DNA from: Phycisphaeraceae bacterium
GTDB lineage: Bacteria > Planctomycetota > Phycisphaerae > Phycisphaerales > Phycisphaeraceae
NCBI GenBank assembly: GCA_020851735.1
Contig: JADZCD010000035.1
Coordinates: 1-51,953 of the forward strand
Length of the DNA stretch: 51,953 nt
Reading direction: 5' to 3'
Part shown: positions 1 to 7,991 of the stretch, one piece after another
Layout of the letters: each line of letters opens with the position of its first letter
Numbering within the stretch: the first letter of the stretch is position 1
Notes under the pieces: generated by a model
Database searches by the model: none
Seen by the model: only the letters and a program-made list of their open reading frames with translations
Told to the model about the DNA's origin: nothing
Translations under genes and position numbers: made by a program

Positions 1-113
1 AAACGCGGCTGAACGATGGCGGGTTTCAAACAAGGCGGATCGCCGTGAACTTCTGGAGGCGATTTTATTGAACCGCACATTGAGCGACACAAGTCTCGTC
101 ACCACAAAGAGAA

Positions 114-141
114 AGCCCTTCGACGTGCTCGCCGAAGGGCT
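114..141 (-). terminator. Hairpin terminator downstream of tRNA-Pro
   Basis: A 9-bp perfect stem (AGCCCTTCG at 114-122 with CGAAGGGCT at 133-141) has a 10-nt loop. It lies just past the 3' end of the minus-strand tRNA-Pro and, read on that strand, is followed by a T-rich run (TTTCTCTTTG). On the plus strand it is followed by GGTTTT, so it could also end plus-strand transcription entering from the left. Confidence 0.6.
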
Positions 142-156
142 GGTTTTGAAGGAAAG

Positions 157-231
157 TCGGGGTGGGGAGATTTGAACTCCCGACCTTCTGACCCCCAGTC
201 AGACGCGCTAACCAAGCTGCGCTACACCCCG
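157..231 (-). tRNA. tRNA-Pro (anticodon GGG)
   Basis: On the minus strand a cloverleaf folds with a 7-bp acceptor stem (CGGGGTG at the 5' end with CACCCCG at the 3' end), an anticodon stem TCTGA/TCAGA and a 7-nt loop CTGGGGG, giving anticodon GGG for proline codon CCC. The T arm contains GTTCAAATC. The discriminator base is A (complement of 157), and no CCA is encoded after it. Confidence 0.93.
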
Positions 232-244
232 AGGCGAACGTCTT

Positions 245-272
245 AGTCTAATGTTCAGCGGGGGTTGGTCAA
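245..272 (-). promoter_or_regulatory. Candidate promoter of tRNA-Pro
   Basis: Read on the minus strand, TTGACC (267-272) and TAGACT (245-250) are separated by 16 bp and lie 14 bp upstream of the mature tRNA 5' end. They match the sigma-70 consensus at 5/6 and 4/6 positions. This was found by eye. Confidence 0.5.
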
Positions 273-335
273 ACTTGAGGGTTTTGGGCCTTTATCAGGC
301 AAGTGGCGGGGGGCATCGGGCCGATAGATTAGATG

Positions 336-364
336 TTGACTATTCCGCATCCGCGGTTTACACT
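336..364 (+). promoter_or_regulatory. Promoter of the leuA leader transcript
   Basis: TTGACT (336-341) and TACACT (359-364) have exactly 17 bp between them, a good sigma-70 match. Transcription would start near 371, only a few bases before the leucine-rich leader ORF at 376. The leader peptide would therefore be translated from an almost leaderless 5' end. Confidence 0.65.
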
Positions 365-375
365 TGAGAATCTCA

Positions 376-456
376 ATGGCCATGAACTATTCCATCCACG
401 AGCACGATCTGGGCAGCCTTAGCTTGCTGCTTATGTTGTCGACTTGCTCCGGATAG
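376..456 (+). CDS. Leucine leader peptide (leuL-like)
   Basis: A 26-codon ORF in which six of the ten residues at positions 12-21 are leucine (LGSLSLLLML), read by CTG, CTT and TTG codons. It starts about 5 nt after the inferred transcription start and has no convincing Shine-Dalgarno site. An alternative ATG lies at 382. It is followed by a GGCC-CATC-GGCC hairpin (463-474) and then an intrinsic terminator, with leuA next downstream. This is the classic arrangement of ribosome-mediated attenuation of leucine biosynthesis: stalling at the leucine codons when charged tRNA-Leu is scarce would favour read-through. The leucine cluster and terminator are visible; the attenuation mechanism is inferred. 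It is too short for routine gene calling. Confidence 0.75.
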   Translation: MAMNYSIHEHDLGSLSLLLMLSTCSG

Positions 457-487
457 GACGCTGGCCCATCGGCCGCAACTTTAAACG

Positions 488-519
488 CCCTGTCCGGCAG
501 CACCGCGACAGGGTTTTTT
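488..519 (+). terminator. Attenuator terminator ahead of leuA
   Basis: The stem CCCTGTC (488-494)/GACAGGG (507-513) is followed directly by six T residues (514-519). It lies 31 nt after the stop of the leucine-rich leader peptide and about 310 nt before leuA. It is the expected rho-independent element of a leucine attenuator. Confidence 0.8.
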
Positions 520-541
520 ATTTGGTCCAATAGTCGATGAT

Positions 542-832
542 TCACCGCGGAGGACGCAGAGAACGCAGAGCAGATAGAAATGAATATGAGCCACTAACAG
601 AAACACGATTAACCGCCATGACGCCAAGAACGCCAAGTGCTGGAAAGTCATGAAGCAATGGCTTTATTGTCTCCACTATGCCCCTTGACTGTATTCTTGG
701 CGCTCTTGGCGACTTGGCGGTTTAATTTGTCAAGCGATCTATTCAAAAACGATGCCTTGAACTCTGCGGTGAATATGGAATCAAGGATCATGGCCAACGA
801 ATGGTGAAATACGCCAGCCAGGAGACCTGCCC
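542..832. repeat. Repeat-filled leuA 5' region with CGCCAAG inverted-repeat element, copy 1
   Basis: Between the attenuator and leuA lie a purine-rich motif (CGGAGGACGCAGAG, around 549-575) and an inverted-repeat element. The left arm at 609-637 carries CGCCAAG words and begins TTAACCGCC. The right arm at 696-725 is the mirror form and ends GGCGGTTTA. The 29-nt right arm is the exact reverse complement of the left arm of the second copy at 9656-9684. No protein gene is apparent here. Any read-through transcript would carry this fold in the leuA leader. Confidence 0.75.
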
Positions 833-2464
833 ATGTGTGCTGACCAAAACAATGCCTCGTCCGCAAAATCCCAGGCCGATGCCAAGACGCGGGTGGTGAT
901 TTTCGACACCACCTTGCGCGACGGCGAGCAGTCGCCGGGGGCGACGCTTAACTTCCAGGAGAAGCTGGAGATCGCCCGGCAACTGGAGGCCCTGGGCGTG
1001 GACGTGATTGAGGCGGGATTCCCCATCACCAGCGTGGGGGATTTTGAGTCGGTGCGGGCCATCGGGCAGGAGTTGCAGCGGGCGACGGTGGCGGGATTGT
1101 CCCGCTGCGTGCCGCGTGACATTGATCGGGCGGGCGAAGCGCTCAAGGGCTGCGCCCATCCGCGCATCCACGTGTTCTGCGCCACGAGCAAAATCCACCG
1201 CGAGCACAAGCTCAAGAAGGCGTTTGAGGAAATCATCCGCATCTCAGTGGCAAGCGTGAAGCAGGCCCGCCAATACACGGACAACGTGGAGTTTTCGCCC
1301 GAGGACGGCTCGCGCACGGAGCTGGACTACTTGGTGGAGATCACCCAAGCAGTGGTCGAGGCCGGGGCCACGACGGTGAACATTCCCGACACCGTGGGCT
1401 ACGCGGTGCCGGAGCAATATGGGCATATTTTCGCTTATGTACGGGAAAAGCTGCCGATGCTGGACCAGAAGGGCATCGTGCTCTCCGCCCATTGTCATAA
1501 CGACCTGGGGCTGGCGGTGGCCAACAGCCTGGCGGCGGTGATGAACGGAGCAAGGCAAGTTGAGTGCACGATCAACGGCATCGGCGAGCGGGCGGGCAAT
1601 GCAGCCCTGGAAGAGATCGTCATGGCTCTGCGCACGCGGAGCGATTATTTTTCGCGCTTCCAGACGAGCATCAACACCCGCAAGATTTATCCGGTGTCGC
1701 GCATGGTGTCGACCATGACGGGCCTGCACGTGCAGCGCAACAAGGCGGTGGTGGGCGAGAATGCCTTTGCCCACGAAGCAGGCATTCACCAGGACGGCGT
1801 GCTCAAGTACCGCCAGACGTATGAGATCATGGACCCGCGCGACGTGGGCCTGCCGGAGAACAAGCTGGTGCTGGGCAAGCACTCCGGCCGGCACGCCTTC
1901 CGCGATCGGGTGATTTATTTGGGCTACACGCTGGACGACGCGGCGGTGGACAAGGCTTTTGAGGCGTTTAAGGCTCTGTCGGACAAGAAAAAGGACGTCT
2001 ACGACGAGGATATCGAGGCGATTTTGGATCAGCAGCTGCAGGCGGATCGGCAACTGTGGGAACTGGTGCGCTTCCAGGTGAGCAGCGGCACGGGCGTGAT
2101 CGCCACGGCGACGGTGGTGGTGCGTGATTCGGCCGGCACGGAACGCATGGAAGCAGCCACGGGCGACGGGCCGATCGACGCGATTTACTCCGCCATGCAA
2201 AAGGCCACGGAAGTCAGCGTGCAGTTGGAGGACTACCAGACGCGGGCGATCACCAGCGGCAAAGACGCCCAAGGCGAGGTGACGGTGCAGGTGCGTCATC
2301 ATGATCGAAAAGTTAAAGGACGCGGGCTGTCGACCGACGTGATCGAGGCGGCTGCCAAGGCGTATCTGGCGGCGATTAATCGCATTAAGACGACCGATGC
2401 ACGCAAGGCGGCGGCGAATACGAGTAACGGCAACGACCCTCCGGGCGGGGCGGCGCAGCCATGA
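833..2464 (+). CDS. leuA: 2-isopropylmalate synthase
   Basis: Catalyses the first committed step of leucine synthesis, condensing acetyl-CoA with 2-oxoisovalerate in the cytoplasm. The 543-aa product has the HMGL-like TIM barrel with [16 protein letters not shown] near residues 24-39, the metal-binding HCHNDLGL around 220-227 and [16 protein letters not shown]-terminal LeuA dimer/allosteric domain at roughly 395-515 is where leucine feedback binds in the family. The last 30 residues are a low-complexity tail. The ATG has AGGAG 8 nt upstream. Its stop overlaps the ATG of the following methyltransferase gene (ATGA), so the two are probably translationally coupled. Regulation is probably by the upstream leader-peptide attenuator. 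Confidence 0.95.
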   Translation: MCADQNNASSAKSQADAKTRVVIFDTTLRDGEQSPGATLNFQEKLEIARQLEALGVDVIEAGFPITSVGDFESVRAIGQELQRATVAGLSRCVPRDIDRAGEALKGCAHPRIHVFCATSKIHREHKLKKAFEEIIRISVASVKQARQYTDNVEFSPEDGSRTELDYLVEITQAVVEAGATTVNIPDTVGYAVPEQYGHIFAYVREKLPMLDQKGIVLSAHCHNDLGLAVANSLAAVMNGARQVECTINGIGERAGNAALEEIVMALRTRSDYFSRFQTSINTRKIYPVSRMVSTMTGLHVQRNKAVVGENAFAHEAGIHQDGVLKYRQTYEIMDPRDVGLPENKLVLGKHSGRHAFRDRVIYLGYTLDDAAVDKAFEAFKALSDKKKDVYDEDIEAILDQQLQADRQLWELVRFQVSSGTGVIATATVVVRDSAGTERMEAATGDGPIDAIYSAMQKATEVSVQLEDYQTRAITSGKDAQGEVTVQVRHHDRKVKGRGLSTDVIEAAAKAYLAAINRIKTTDARKAAANTSNGNDPPGGAAQP

Positions 2465-3282
2465 GTACCCCTTTAACCCAAAGGATGGAACCTAAGTTCC
2501 AATGGAACGCGGGGGACTATGCCGCGCATTCCAGCGCCCAGGAGGCGTGGGCGGCGGCGTTGATGGACAGTCTGCAACTGCGCGGGCACGAAACCGTGCT
2601 GGATATCGGCTGCGGCGATGGGAAGATCACGGCCAAGATCGCGGGATTGCTGCCGCAGGGGCGTGTGGTCGGCGTGGATCAGTCGCCGCAGATGCTGGAA
2701 TTCGCACGGGAAAAGCATGGACACAAGGCTAACCTGAGCTTTGCGGCGGCCGACGCGCGCGTGCTTGGGTTCCAGGAAGAGTTCGACGTGGTGTTTTCCA
2801 ACGCCTGCCTGCACTGGGTGGTGTATCATGGGCCGGTGGTGGCGGGCATCGCCCGGGCGCTAAAAGGCGGCGGGCGGTTCGTCTTATCCATGGGCGGGAG
2901 GGGCAATGCCGCAGCGGTGATCCGCGTGGTGGACGATGTCTGCCGCACGGACCGCTGGCGAAAGTATTTTGCGGATTTCAAATTCCCCTACGGCTTTCAC
3001 GGGCCGGAGGATTATCGCGTCTGGGCCCGGCAGGCGGGCTTGGTGGTCGATCGGGCGGAACTGGCGCCTAAGGACATGGTGCATGAGAGCCAGGAAAAAC
3101 TGGCGGGGTGGTTCCGTTCCACGTGGCTGCCCTACACGCAATGCGTGCCGGTGGAAAGGCGTGAGGCCTTGGTGGCGGATCTGGTCGAGCGTTGCACGCA
3201 GGCCGTCGGCACGGACGAGGGAGGAGCGATCCACGTGCCCATGGTCCGGCTGGAGGTGGAGGGGTACAAGCCCGCCGGGTAG
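2461..3282 (+). CDS. Class I SAM-dependent methyltransferase (trans-aconitate methyltransferase-like)
   Basis: A 273-aa cytoplasmic protein with the class I SAM-binding glycine motif (VLDIGCGDGKIT, residues about 46-57), the acidic end of beta-2 (VVGVDQSP) and motif IV (FDVVFSNACLHWV). Overall it resembles trans-aconitate 2-methyltransferase (Tam) and related methyltransferase-11 proteins. That family uses S-adenosylmethionine to methylate small carboxylic acids, but the substrate here cannot be fixed from sequence. It overlaps the leuA stop by 4 nt (ATGA), which implies co-expression. Trans-aconitate chemically resembles isopropylmalate pathway intermediates, so detoxifying an inhibitor of leucine synthesis is a possible but untested role. 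Confidence 0.85.
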   Translation: MSTPLTQRMEPKFQWNAGDYAAHSSAQEAWAAALMDSLQLRGHETVLDIGCGDGKITAKIAGLLPQGRVVGVDQSPQMLEFAREKHGHKANLSFAAADARVLGFQEEFDVVFSNACLHWVVYHGPVVAGIARALKGGGRFVLSMGGRGNAAAVIRVVDDVCRTDRWRKYFADFKFPYGFHGPEDYRVWARQAGLVVDRAELAPKDMVHESQEKLAGWFRSTWLPYTQCVPVERREALVADLVERCTQAVGTDEGGAIHVPMVRLEVEGYKPAG

Positions 3283-3618
3283 TTGGGCATGACAAATGAC
3301 CGCCCGACCCAAGCACACAGCACGCTACGCGATGCTGTGTGGCACCCCACGGGGAATAGCGAGCCGGCCCCGCATTTCCATGCGGGGCTACCCCCGGAAG
3401 CAGCCCGGAAGTGAGCTGGCTAGCCGAGCCCGCAGGGGCGGGGGACGGGGAAATAGGACGGATTTAACGTTTGCCTAGCCTGCACAGGGTTTATTACCCG
3501 GACTTGGGCCTGGCGGGGCGGGATTGGAGCGGGCCGTCAAGGCTGGCGCTACAATGAGTCGATAAATGAATAGACGCTAGTATGCCCGAACCCTGGCTGT
3601 TTGAGGGAGTTTGGAACT
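3283..3618. repeat. Intergenic hairpin repeats upstream of the PhoH gene
   Basis: This gap holds two clear hairpins. One is CACACAGCA (3314-3322)/TGCTGTGTG (3333-3341) with a 10-nt loop, an inverted member of a family also at 32175-32202 and 38869-38896. The other is GCCCCGCAT/ATGCGGGGC (3367-3388) with a TTCC loop. Neither is followed by a T tract, so they are probably not terminators. CCCGGAAG motifs follow. A -10-like TACAAT at 3550-3555 may serve the PhoH gene; its -35 box is poor. I see no gene here. Confidence 0.65.
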
Positions 3619-5019
3619 TTGAGCGAATCCGCTGCGACCGCGTCAAACACGTGCAAGTATTTCGTGCTGGACACCAATGTCCTCTTGCACAACCCCAACT
3701 CGCTGTTCATGTTCGACGACAACGAAGTGGTGATTCCCTTCGCGGTGCTCGAAGAACTGGACAAGTTCAAAAAGCAGAACGACGACGTGGGCCGCAACGC
3801 CCGGCAGGTGATCCGGCACCTGGATCGGCTGCGCAAGCAGGGCCACTTGTCCGAAGGGGTGCCCTGGAACGGGCACGGGGGCAAGATCCGCATCGCCTTT
3901 ACCAGCAGCGCCCGCCCGGAGTGGATCAGCGAGGATTCCCCGGACAACCGCATCATCAACGTGGCCCTGGACCTGCAGAAGGAAAAGCGGCGGACGATTT
4001 TGATTTCCAAGGACGTCAACGTCCGCATTAAATCCGACGCGTTGGGCATTCACACCGAGGATTTTGAGGCCCAGAAGGTCGACCCCGATCGGCTGTATCA
4101 GGGGTACCTGACGCTGGCGGTGCCCGGCGAGCTGATTGACGACCTGTACCGGGAAAAACACCTGGAGATCGAGCGGCTCGAACCCTATCTGGTGGAGCAG
4201 GACGAGCAGGGGCAGACCAAGCCGATGGAGCTGACCGCCAACCAGTTCGCGCAGCTGCGCGATCAGGGGGACGACTCGCACACGGGGCTGTCACGGCGGC
4301 TAAGCGATACCGACCACCTCATTCCGGTGCAGGGCCAGCGTAAGCCGGTGTTCGGCATCATGGCCCGCAACCTGCAGCAGACGATGGCCCTGGACTTGCT
4401 CTTGGACGACGAAGTGAAGCTGGTGACTCTTCTAGGGTCAGCCGGCACGGGTAAGACGCTATTGGCGATAGCCGCGGGCATGGCCAAGCTGCTGCAGGAG
4501 GAGCGTTATGAGAAGCTTCTGGTGGCTCGGCCGATCATGCCCTTAGGGCGGGACATCGGCTATCTGCCGGGCGATAAAGACGAAAAGCTGGCGGCCTGGA
4601 TGCAGCCGATTTTCGACAATTTGAGCTACCTTTTGTCCACGCGGGCGGGCGGGTCGCAGTATGCCGTCAGCAAATCGACCGAGCAGCGCATCCACGAATT
4701 GCTGGATTCGGGCAAGGTGGTGCTCGAGCCGCTGACGTATATCCGCGGGCGCAGCATTCCCAATCAGTTCATGATCGTGGACGAAGCCCAGAACTTAACG
4801 CCGCACGAGGTGCGGACGATCGTCTCGCGCGTGGGCGAAGGGACGAAGATCGTGCTGACCGGCGACGTGGGGCAGATCGACAATCCGTATCTGGATTCGT
4901 CGTCCAACGGCTTGTCTTACGTGGTCGAGCAGCTTAAGGGCACATCCATCGTCGGGCACATCACGCTGGCCAAGAGCGAGCGGAGCGAGCTGGCGTCGCT
5001 GGCGGCGTCAAAATTGTGA
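3619..5019 (+). CDS. PIN-PhoH fusion ATPase (PhoH2/YlaK type)
   Basis: An N-terminal PIN nuclease domain (residues about 12-150: YFVLDTNVLLHNP, then VLEELDKFK and ISKDVNVRIKSDALG supplying the acidic residues) is joined to a C-terminal PhoH P-loop ATPase. The ATPase has Walker A GSAGTGKT at 273-280 and Walker B MIVDEAQN with D388/E389. PhoH2-type proteins are RNA helicase/ribonucleases, so an RNA-processing role in the cytoplasm is likely. I chose the TTG at 3619 because TGAGGGAG (3602-3609) sits 9 nt before it. The frame is also open from a TTG at 3601, but that codon lies on the Shine-Dalgarno itself. Length (466 aa) is normal for the fusion. Confidence 0.9.
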   Translation: MSESAATASNTCKYFVLDTNVLLHNPNSLFMFDDNEVVIPFAVLEELDKFKKQNDDVGRNARQVIRHLDRLRKQGHLSEGVPWNGHGGKIRIAFTSSARPEWISEDSPDNRIINVALDLQKEKRRTILISKDVNVRIKSDALGIHTEDFEAQKVDPDRLYQGYLTLAVPGELIDDLYREKHLEIERLEPYLVEQDEQGQTKPMELTANQFAQLRDQGDDSHTGLSRRLSDTDHLIPVQGQRKPVFGIMARNLQQTMALDLLLDDEVKLVTLLGSAGTGKTLLAIAAGMAKLLQEERYEKLLVARPIMPLGRDIGYLPGDKDEKLAAWMQPIFDNLSYLLSTRAGGSQYAVSKSTEQRIHELLDSGKVVLEPLTYIRGRSIPNQFMIVDEAQNLTPHEVRTIVSRVGEGTKIVLTGDVGQIDNPYLDSSSNGLSYVVEQLKGTSIVGHITLAKSERSELASLAASKL

Positions 5020-5119
5020 GCGATGAGATAGGCAACTTAGGCAAACCAGCTAAGAGACGAATAAGATATGGGTGAATCGTCGAGGTTTGAGGTATGGGGT
5101 TTAAGAGTGCGCATTCCAG

Positions 5120-5503
5120 GTGAATCACCCGCCACGTCATATGAGTAATTTTTCCCCGCGGTCGAAATTCTGGTGGGTAAGTCCCAGGCAAGTCGCTGAG
5201 CTGGGGGTTATTGCCTACAAGCAGGCGCGGCGATGGGCGATTATCGCCATCGGGTTTACGATTCTGCTGATCGGCACCGTGATGCTGCTGCTGCCGGGCC
5301 CGGGTTTATTGGTGATGCTGGTGGGTTTGGCCATTCTGGCGACGGAATTTGTCTGGGCCGCCAGGCTTTTGCGACAGCTTAAGAAGATGGGTAATTCCGC
5401 CAAGCAGGCGGTGATGGGCTTAGGTAGGCCGAACGCGGCATCCAAGGGCGCCAAGGAGCAGGATGTCGCCACCGCCAAGGCTCAGGAGCCCCAGATTCGC
5501 TGA
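5120..5503 (+). CDS. PGPGW-family small transmembrane protein
   Basis: About 127 aa with two adjacent hydrophobic segments separated by the family signature, here PGPGL (TMEM/PGPGW family): AIIAIGFTILLIGTVMLLLPGPGLLVMLVGLAIL. A charged, Ala/Lys-rich tail faces one side of the inner membrane. No function is established for the family. The start is uncertain: GTG at 5120 or ATG at 5141 (MSNFSPRSKFWW), neither with a strong ribosome-binding site. It sits between the PhoH gene and hpf in the same direction with about 100-nt gaps, so it may be transcribed separately. Confidence 0.75.
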   Translation: MNHPPRHMSNFSPRSKFWWVSPRQVAELGVIAYKQARRWAIIAIGFTILLIGTVMLLLPGPGLLVMLVGLAILATEFVWAARLLRQLKKMGNSAKQAVMGLGRPNAASKGAKEQDVATAKAQEPQIR

Positions 5504-5609
5504 AGGAAATAGCAGGTTTAAATTTACATGTCCCCTTGTGAACCGTCGTGGTTGTGAGCCGTAAAACTGAATAGGAACCCCTATCCACGTTTTTTATGAG
5601 GAGCCCTAG

Positions 5610-5930
5610 ATGCAGGTCCAAATCCATTTCCCCGACGTGCAGACCAGTCCGGCAATCCTCGAACACGTGCAGAGTCATATCGATAAGGGTTTGAAGGCCT
5701 TCGGCGAGCGGGTGACGCGGGTGGAGGTTCATCTTCACGACGCCAACGGCCCGAAGTCCGGGGTGGACAAGAAATGCGTCATTGAAGTGCGTCTGGCGGG
5801 CATGCAGCCGTTCGCGGTGGAGGACATCGCGGTGGACCTTTACGACGCGATTACCGCGGCGGCAGGCAAGGCTGAGCGCGCGGTACGCCATAAGATCGAA
5901 CGGGAACAGGCCAAGCGCCGATCGGCGTAA
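5610..5930 (+). CDS. hpf: Ribosome hibernation promoting factor, short form
   Basis: The 106-aa product covers only the N-terminal HPF/YfiA (sigma-54 modulation) domain, beginning MQVQIHFPDVQTS and including VEVHLHDANGPKSGVDKKC and FAVEDIAVDLYDAITAAAGK. It lacks the C-terminal dimerisation domain of long-form HPF. Family members bind the 30S decoding region and inactivate ribosomes in stationary phase. GAGGAG lies 8 nt upstream of the ATG. A strong hairpin terminator follows at 6051-6074. Short forms usually act with other factors (RMF or YfiA), none of which is visible here. Confidence 0.9.
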   Translation: MQVQIHFPDVQTSPAILEHVQSHIDKGLKAFGERVTRVEVHLHDANGPKSGVDKKCVIEVRLAGMQPFAVEDIAVDLYDAITAAAGKAERAVRHKIEREQAKRRSA

Positions 5931-6041
5931 AGCCGGGCGTTTAGGACTTCTATCTGAGCTTGTGTCTCTGTCTCTTGGCGGTCGTCAAGAGCAGGGGTGT
6001 GCGTCTATCGCAGCAATCCGCAGATCGGGATTGGCGCGCAT

Positions 6042-6080
6042 AAAAAAAAGAGGCAGTACCTTTCGGTACTGCCTGCTTTT
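6042..6080. terminator. Bidirectional terminator between hpf and the PEP-CTERM gene
   Basis: A 10-bp perfect stem AGGCAGTACC/GGTACTGCCT (6051-6074) has a TTTC tetraloop. An A8 run lies on the left (T8 for minus-strand transcripts) and GCTTTT on the right. It can end both convergent transcripts. A similar AGGCAG/CTGCCT-GCTTTTT terminator follows metH. Confidence 0.9.
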
Positions 6081-6131
6081 AGAGGAATAGTGCTTGGTTA
6101 AGCCATTCCCTCGGACCGGTCGTGGTCGACA

Positions 6132-7331
6132 TTAGCGACCGCGACGGTGAGCCAGCATGAGGCCGCCCAAGGCCAGGAGGCCGAGGCTGGCGGGCTCAGG
6201 AATGTACAGGTAGTGGATTTCGCGCTGGTTGCCATCGCCGTTGATGCCTTCCACCGCCCAGGCGATCAGGTTGCCGCTGATGGTCGGATACTTGGCGTTG
6301 GTGTCCAGGCCGGTGTCGATGGCCACGAGGGTGTGGGTGGAAATCTGCATCGCCCACACGTCGTAGTCGCCGCCGACATTACGGCGTTGGAAGACCATCC
6401 AGTCGCCGGAGATCATCGGCTCGCCGTCGACGCCTTCCTGATCCAGGGCGATGGTCCATTCATCCGAAGCGACGTCGTAGACCCAGATCTGCGTCATGGC
6501 CTGGTTGTCCGCGTCACGGTTGGTCCAGATGCGGACGGGCATGATGACGCTGGTGCCGTCGGTATCGACGATGAGCACGGGGGCCACCGCGGGCTTGTCC
6601 TTGCTGCCGTTGCCGTCGGTATCGACCAGGTTGGTGCGCGAGGAACGCCAGATCAGGCGCTTTTCATTGGTGGCGATGTTGTAGATGTACTTGTCGTAGG
6701 TGGTATTGGTCTGGCCGTTCCACACCACGATGTCGCCGCCGATGCGGGGAGCCTGGCCGAATTCATTGCCGACGGGGGTACGATAGACGGTCGGGCCATC
6801 GGCGTCCGCGTCCCATGCGGCAGGATCAATCACCTGCGACACGAACGGGGGTTCCCAATCCTGGATGGCCAGGAGGCCGTCGGGGCTGACATCGGCAAAG
6901 TGCCACTGCTCGCCCTTATTCTGGATGGGCATGTAGGTGCCGGTGCTGATCTGATAGACCATGCCGCCCTGGTCCACCGCCGTGTTGTAGCCGACGTAAT
7001 CGCCTTCGACGCCCACTTGGGGAGTCCAGGGCGCCCACGCGGCGACCCAGGCGATCTGGCTGACGACCGGAGTGCCCGTTTCCAGGCCCAGCACCGTCAG
7101 CGTCTCGGTGGTGACATCAAACAAGTTGGTGTAACCGGTGATATACGATCCCGTGGTCTCTGCAAAGCGATAATCGCCGAAGGCAATGTGATTGCCGTCG
7201 ACGACCGGGCGCAGATTCCACGTGGTTTGCGCGGGCACAATCTTATGTCCGGGCAGAGTCACCAAAGCCAAAGTCGGCGTCGCCACCGTCGCCGCCAACG
7301 TCAATGCAAGAACCCATTTCGCTTTCATCAT
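6132..7331 (-). CDS. PEP-CTERM sorting-domain protein with propeller-like repeats
   Basis: A 399-aa secreted protein. It has a signal peptide (MMKAKWVLALTLAATVATPTLA), then several similar segments of about 60 residues built on P-I-S/G-GD-V/I-VW (for example PRIGGDIVVWNGQ, PMISGDWMVFQRR, PTISGNLIAWAVE), suggesting a TolB-like beta-propeller. It ends in a PEP-CTERM signal: IPEPASLGLLALGGLML followed by the basic AHRRGR. Such tails are cut and anchored by exosortase, so the protein is expected at the cell surface or in exopolysaccharide. The ATG at 7331 has GGAGG 8 nt upstream. No exosortase gene is in the window. Confidence 0.88.
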   Translation of the reverse strand: MMKAKWVLALTLAATVATPTLALVTLPGHKIVPAQTTWNLRPVVDGNHIAFGDYRFAETTGSYITGYTNLFDVTTETLTVLGLETGTPVVSQIAWVAAWAPWTPQVGVEGDYVGYNTAVDQGGMVYQISTGTYMPIQNKGEQWHFADVSPDGLLAIQDWEPPFVSQVIDPAAWDADADGPTVYRTPVGNEFGQAPRIGGDIVVWNGQTNTTYDKYIYNIATNEKRLIWRSSRTNLVDTDGNGSKDKPAVAPVLIVDTDGTSVIMPVRIWTNRDADNQAMTQIWVYDVASDEWTIALDQEGVDGEPMISGDWMVFQRRNVGGDYDVWAMQISTHTLVAIDTGLDTNAKYPTISGNLIAWAVEGINGDGNQREIHYLYIPEPASLGLLALGGLMLAHRRGR

Positions 7332-7991
7332 CTCTTGTTCCTCCCTGTTTAGACCACAACCACACAGACTTACACGTAGAAAGTCTCTTGACAGAAAAAC
7401 ATTAAGCTCATCGAAACGCTGGAAATTTTTCGGCCCGCATACCCGGCGTATGGGGTCCCTTCCCCTCACTACTTCTTATCCTATGGCTGGTACTCTCCAA
7501 ATATCAAGAACAGATATATTCTTCTTGTACAAATTATCGGACGCTACATTCAGATCATTCGTCATATGGCCTACGGATGCTTCGTTGCTCGATCCAGACG
7601 AGTAATGATTTCAGTCAAACGGCCACAGTCAATCATTGATTGAAAAAAAATTTTATTCGCCCGATATTCCAGGCGAGCGGCGTTCGCTTCTTGAACACAA
7701 CCAGGAATCGATTTCAAGCCACTGAAAATAAAGGTTTTACGGATTTTGTGTCCGATAACCATTCGGCGGCGAACGCGGCGCTGCTCCGACGCAAGATTTC
7801 TCTTGACAATCGCCCACCTTGACATCCACTGGCGCTGCGCCCTTGCCTGGCGCGGGCACGCTGGGAAAGCGAAAGCGGGCTAATCGTTTTAATCGCTACA
7901 GCCGCTAGGTGGCGCCCCAGCGATCAGCCGACCAAGCGGTTTGATATTGGTCTATAGCGTCTGCTGGCGGCAAAGGTAGATTTAATAGGAG
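7332..7991. other. AT-richer intergenic region upstream of the PEP-CTERM gene
   Basis: A 660-bp gap lies between the photolyase stop and the PEP-CTERM start, with visibly lower GC than its surroundings from about 7370 to 7830. A candidate minus-strand promoter is TTGATA (7502-7507) and TAGGAT (7478-7483) with 18 bp between, which would leave a 5' leader of about 140 nt. An 84-codon minus-strand ORF (7571-7825) has no recognisable motif and is not called. No repeat family of the window is seen here. The length and composition suggest regulatory DNA or the remains of a lost gene. Confidence 0.35.

Noticed and set aside
3367..3388. GCCCCGCAT/ATGCGGGGC hairpin as a terminator
   Set aside because: Perfect 9-bp stem but no T tract on either side; treated as a repeat hairpin.
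6147..7352. 401-codon plus-strand ORF opposite the PEP-CTERM gene
   Set aside because: It is a shadow: the minus-strand gene has a signal peptide, ribosome-binding site and sorting signal, while this frame has only His/Asp/Val-rich sequence without motifs.
7571..7825. 84-codon minus-strand ORF in the AT-richer gap
   Set aside because: No recognisable motif or good start signal. Could be a decayed gene, but support is too thin.
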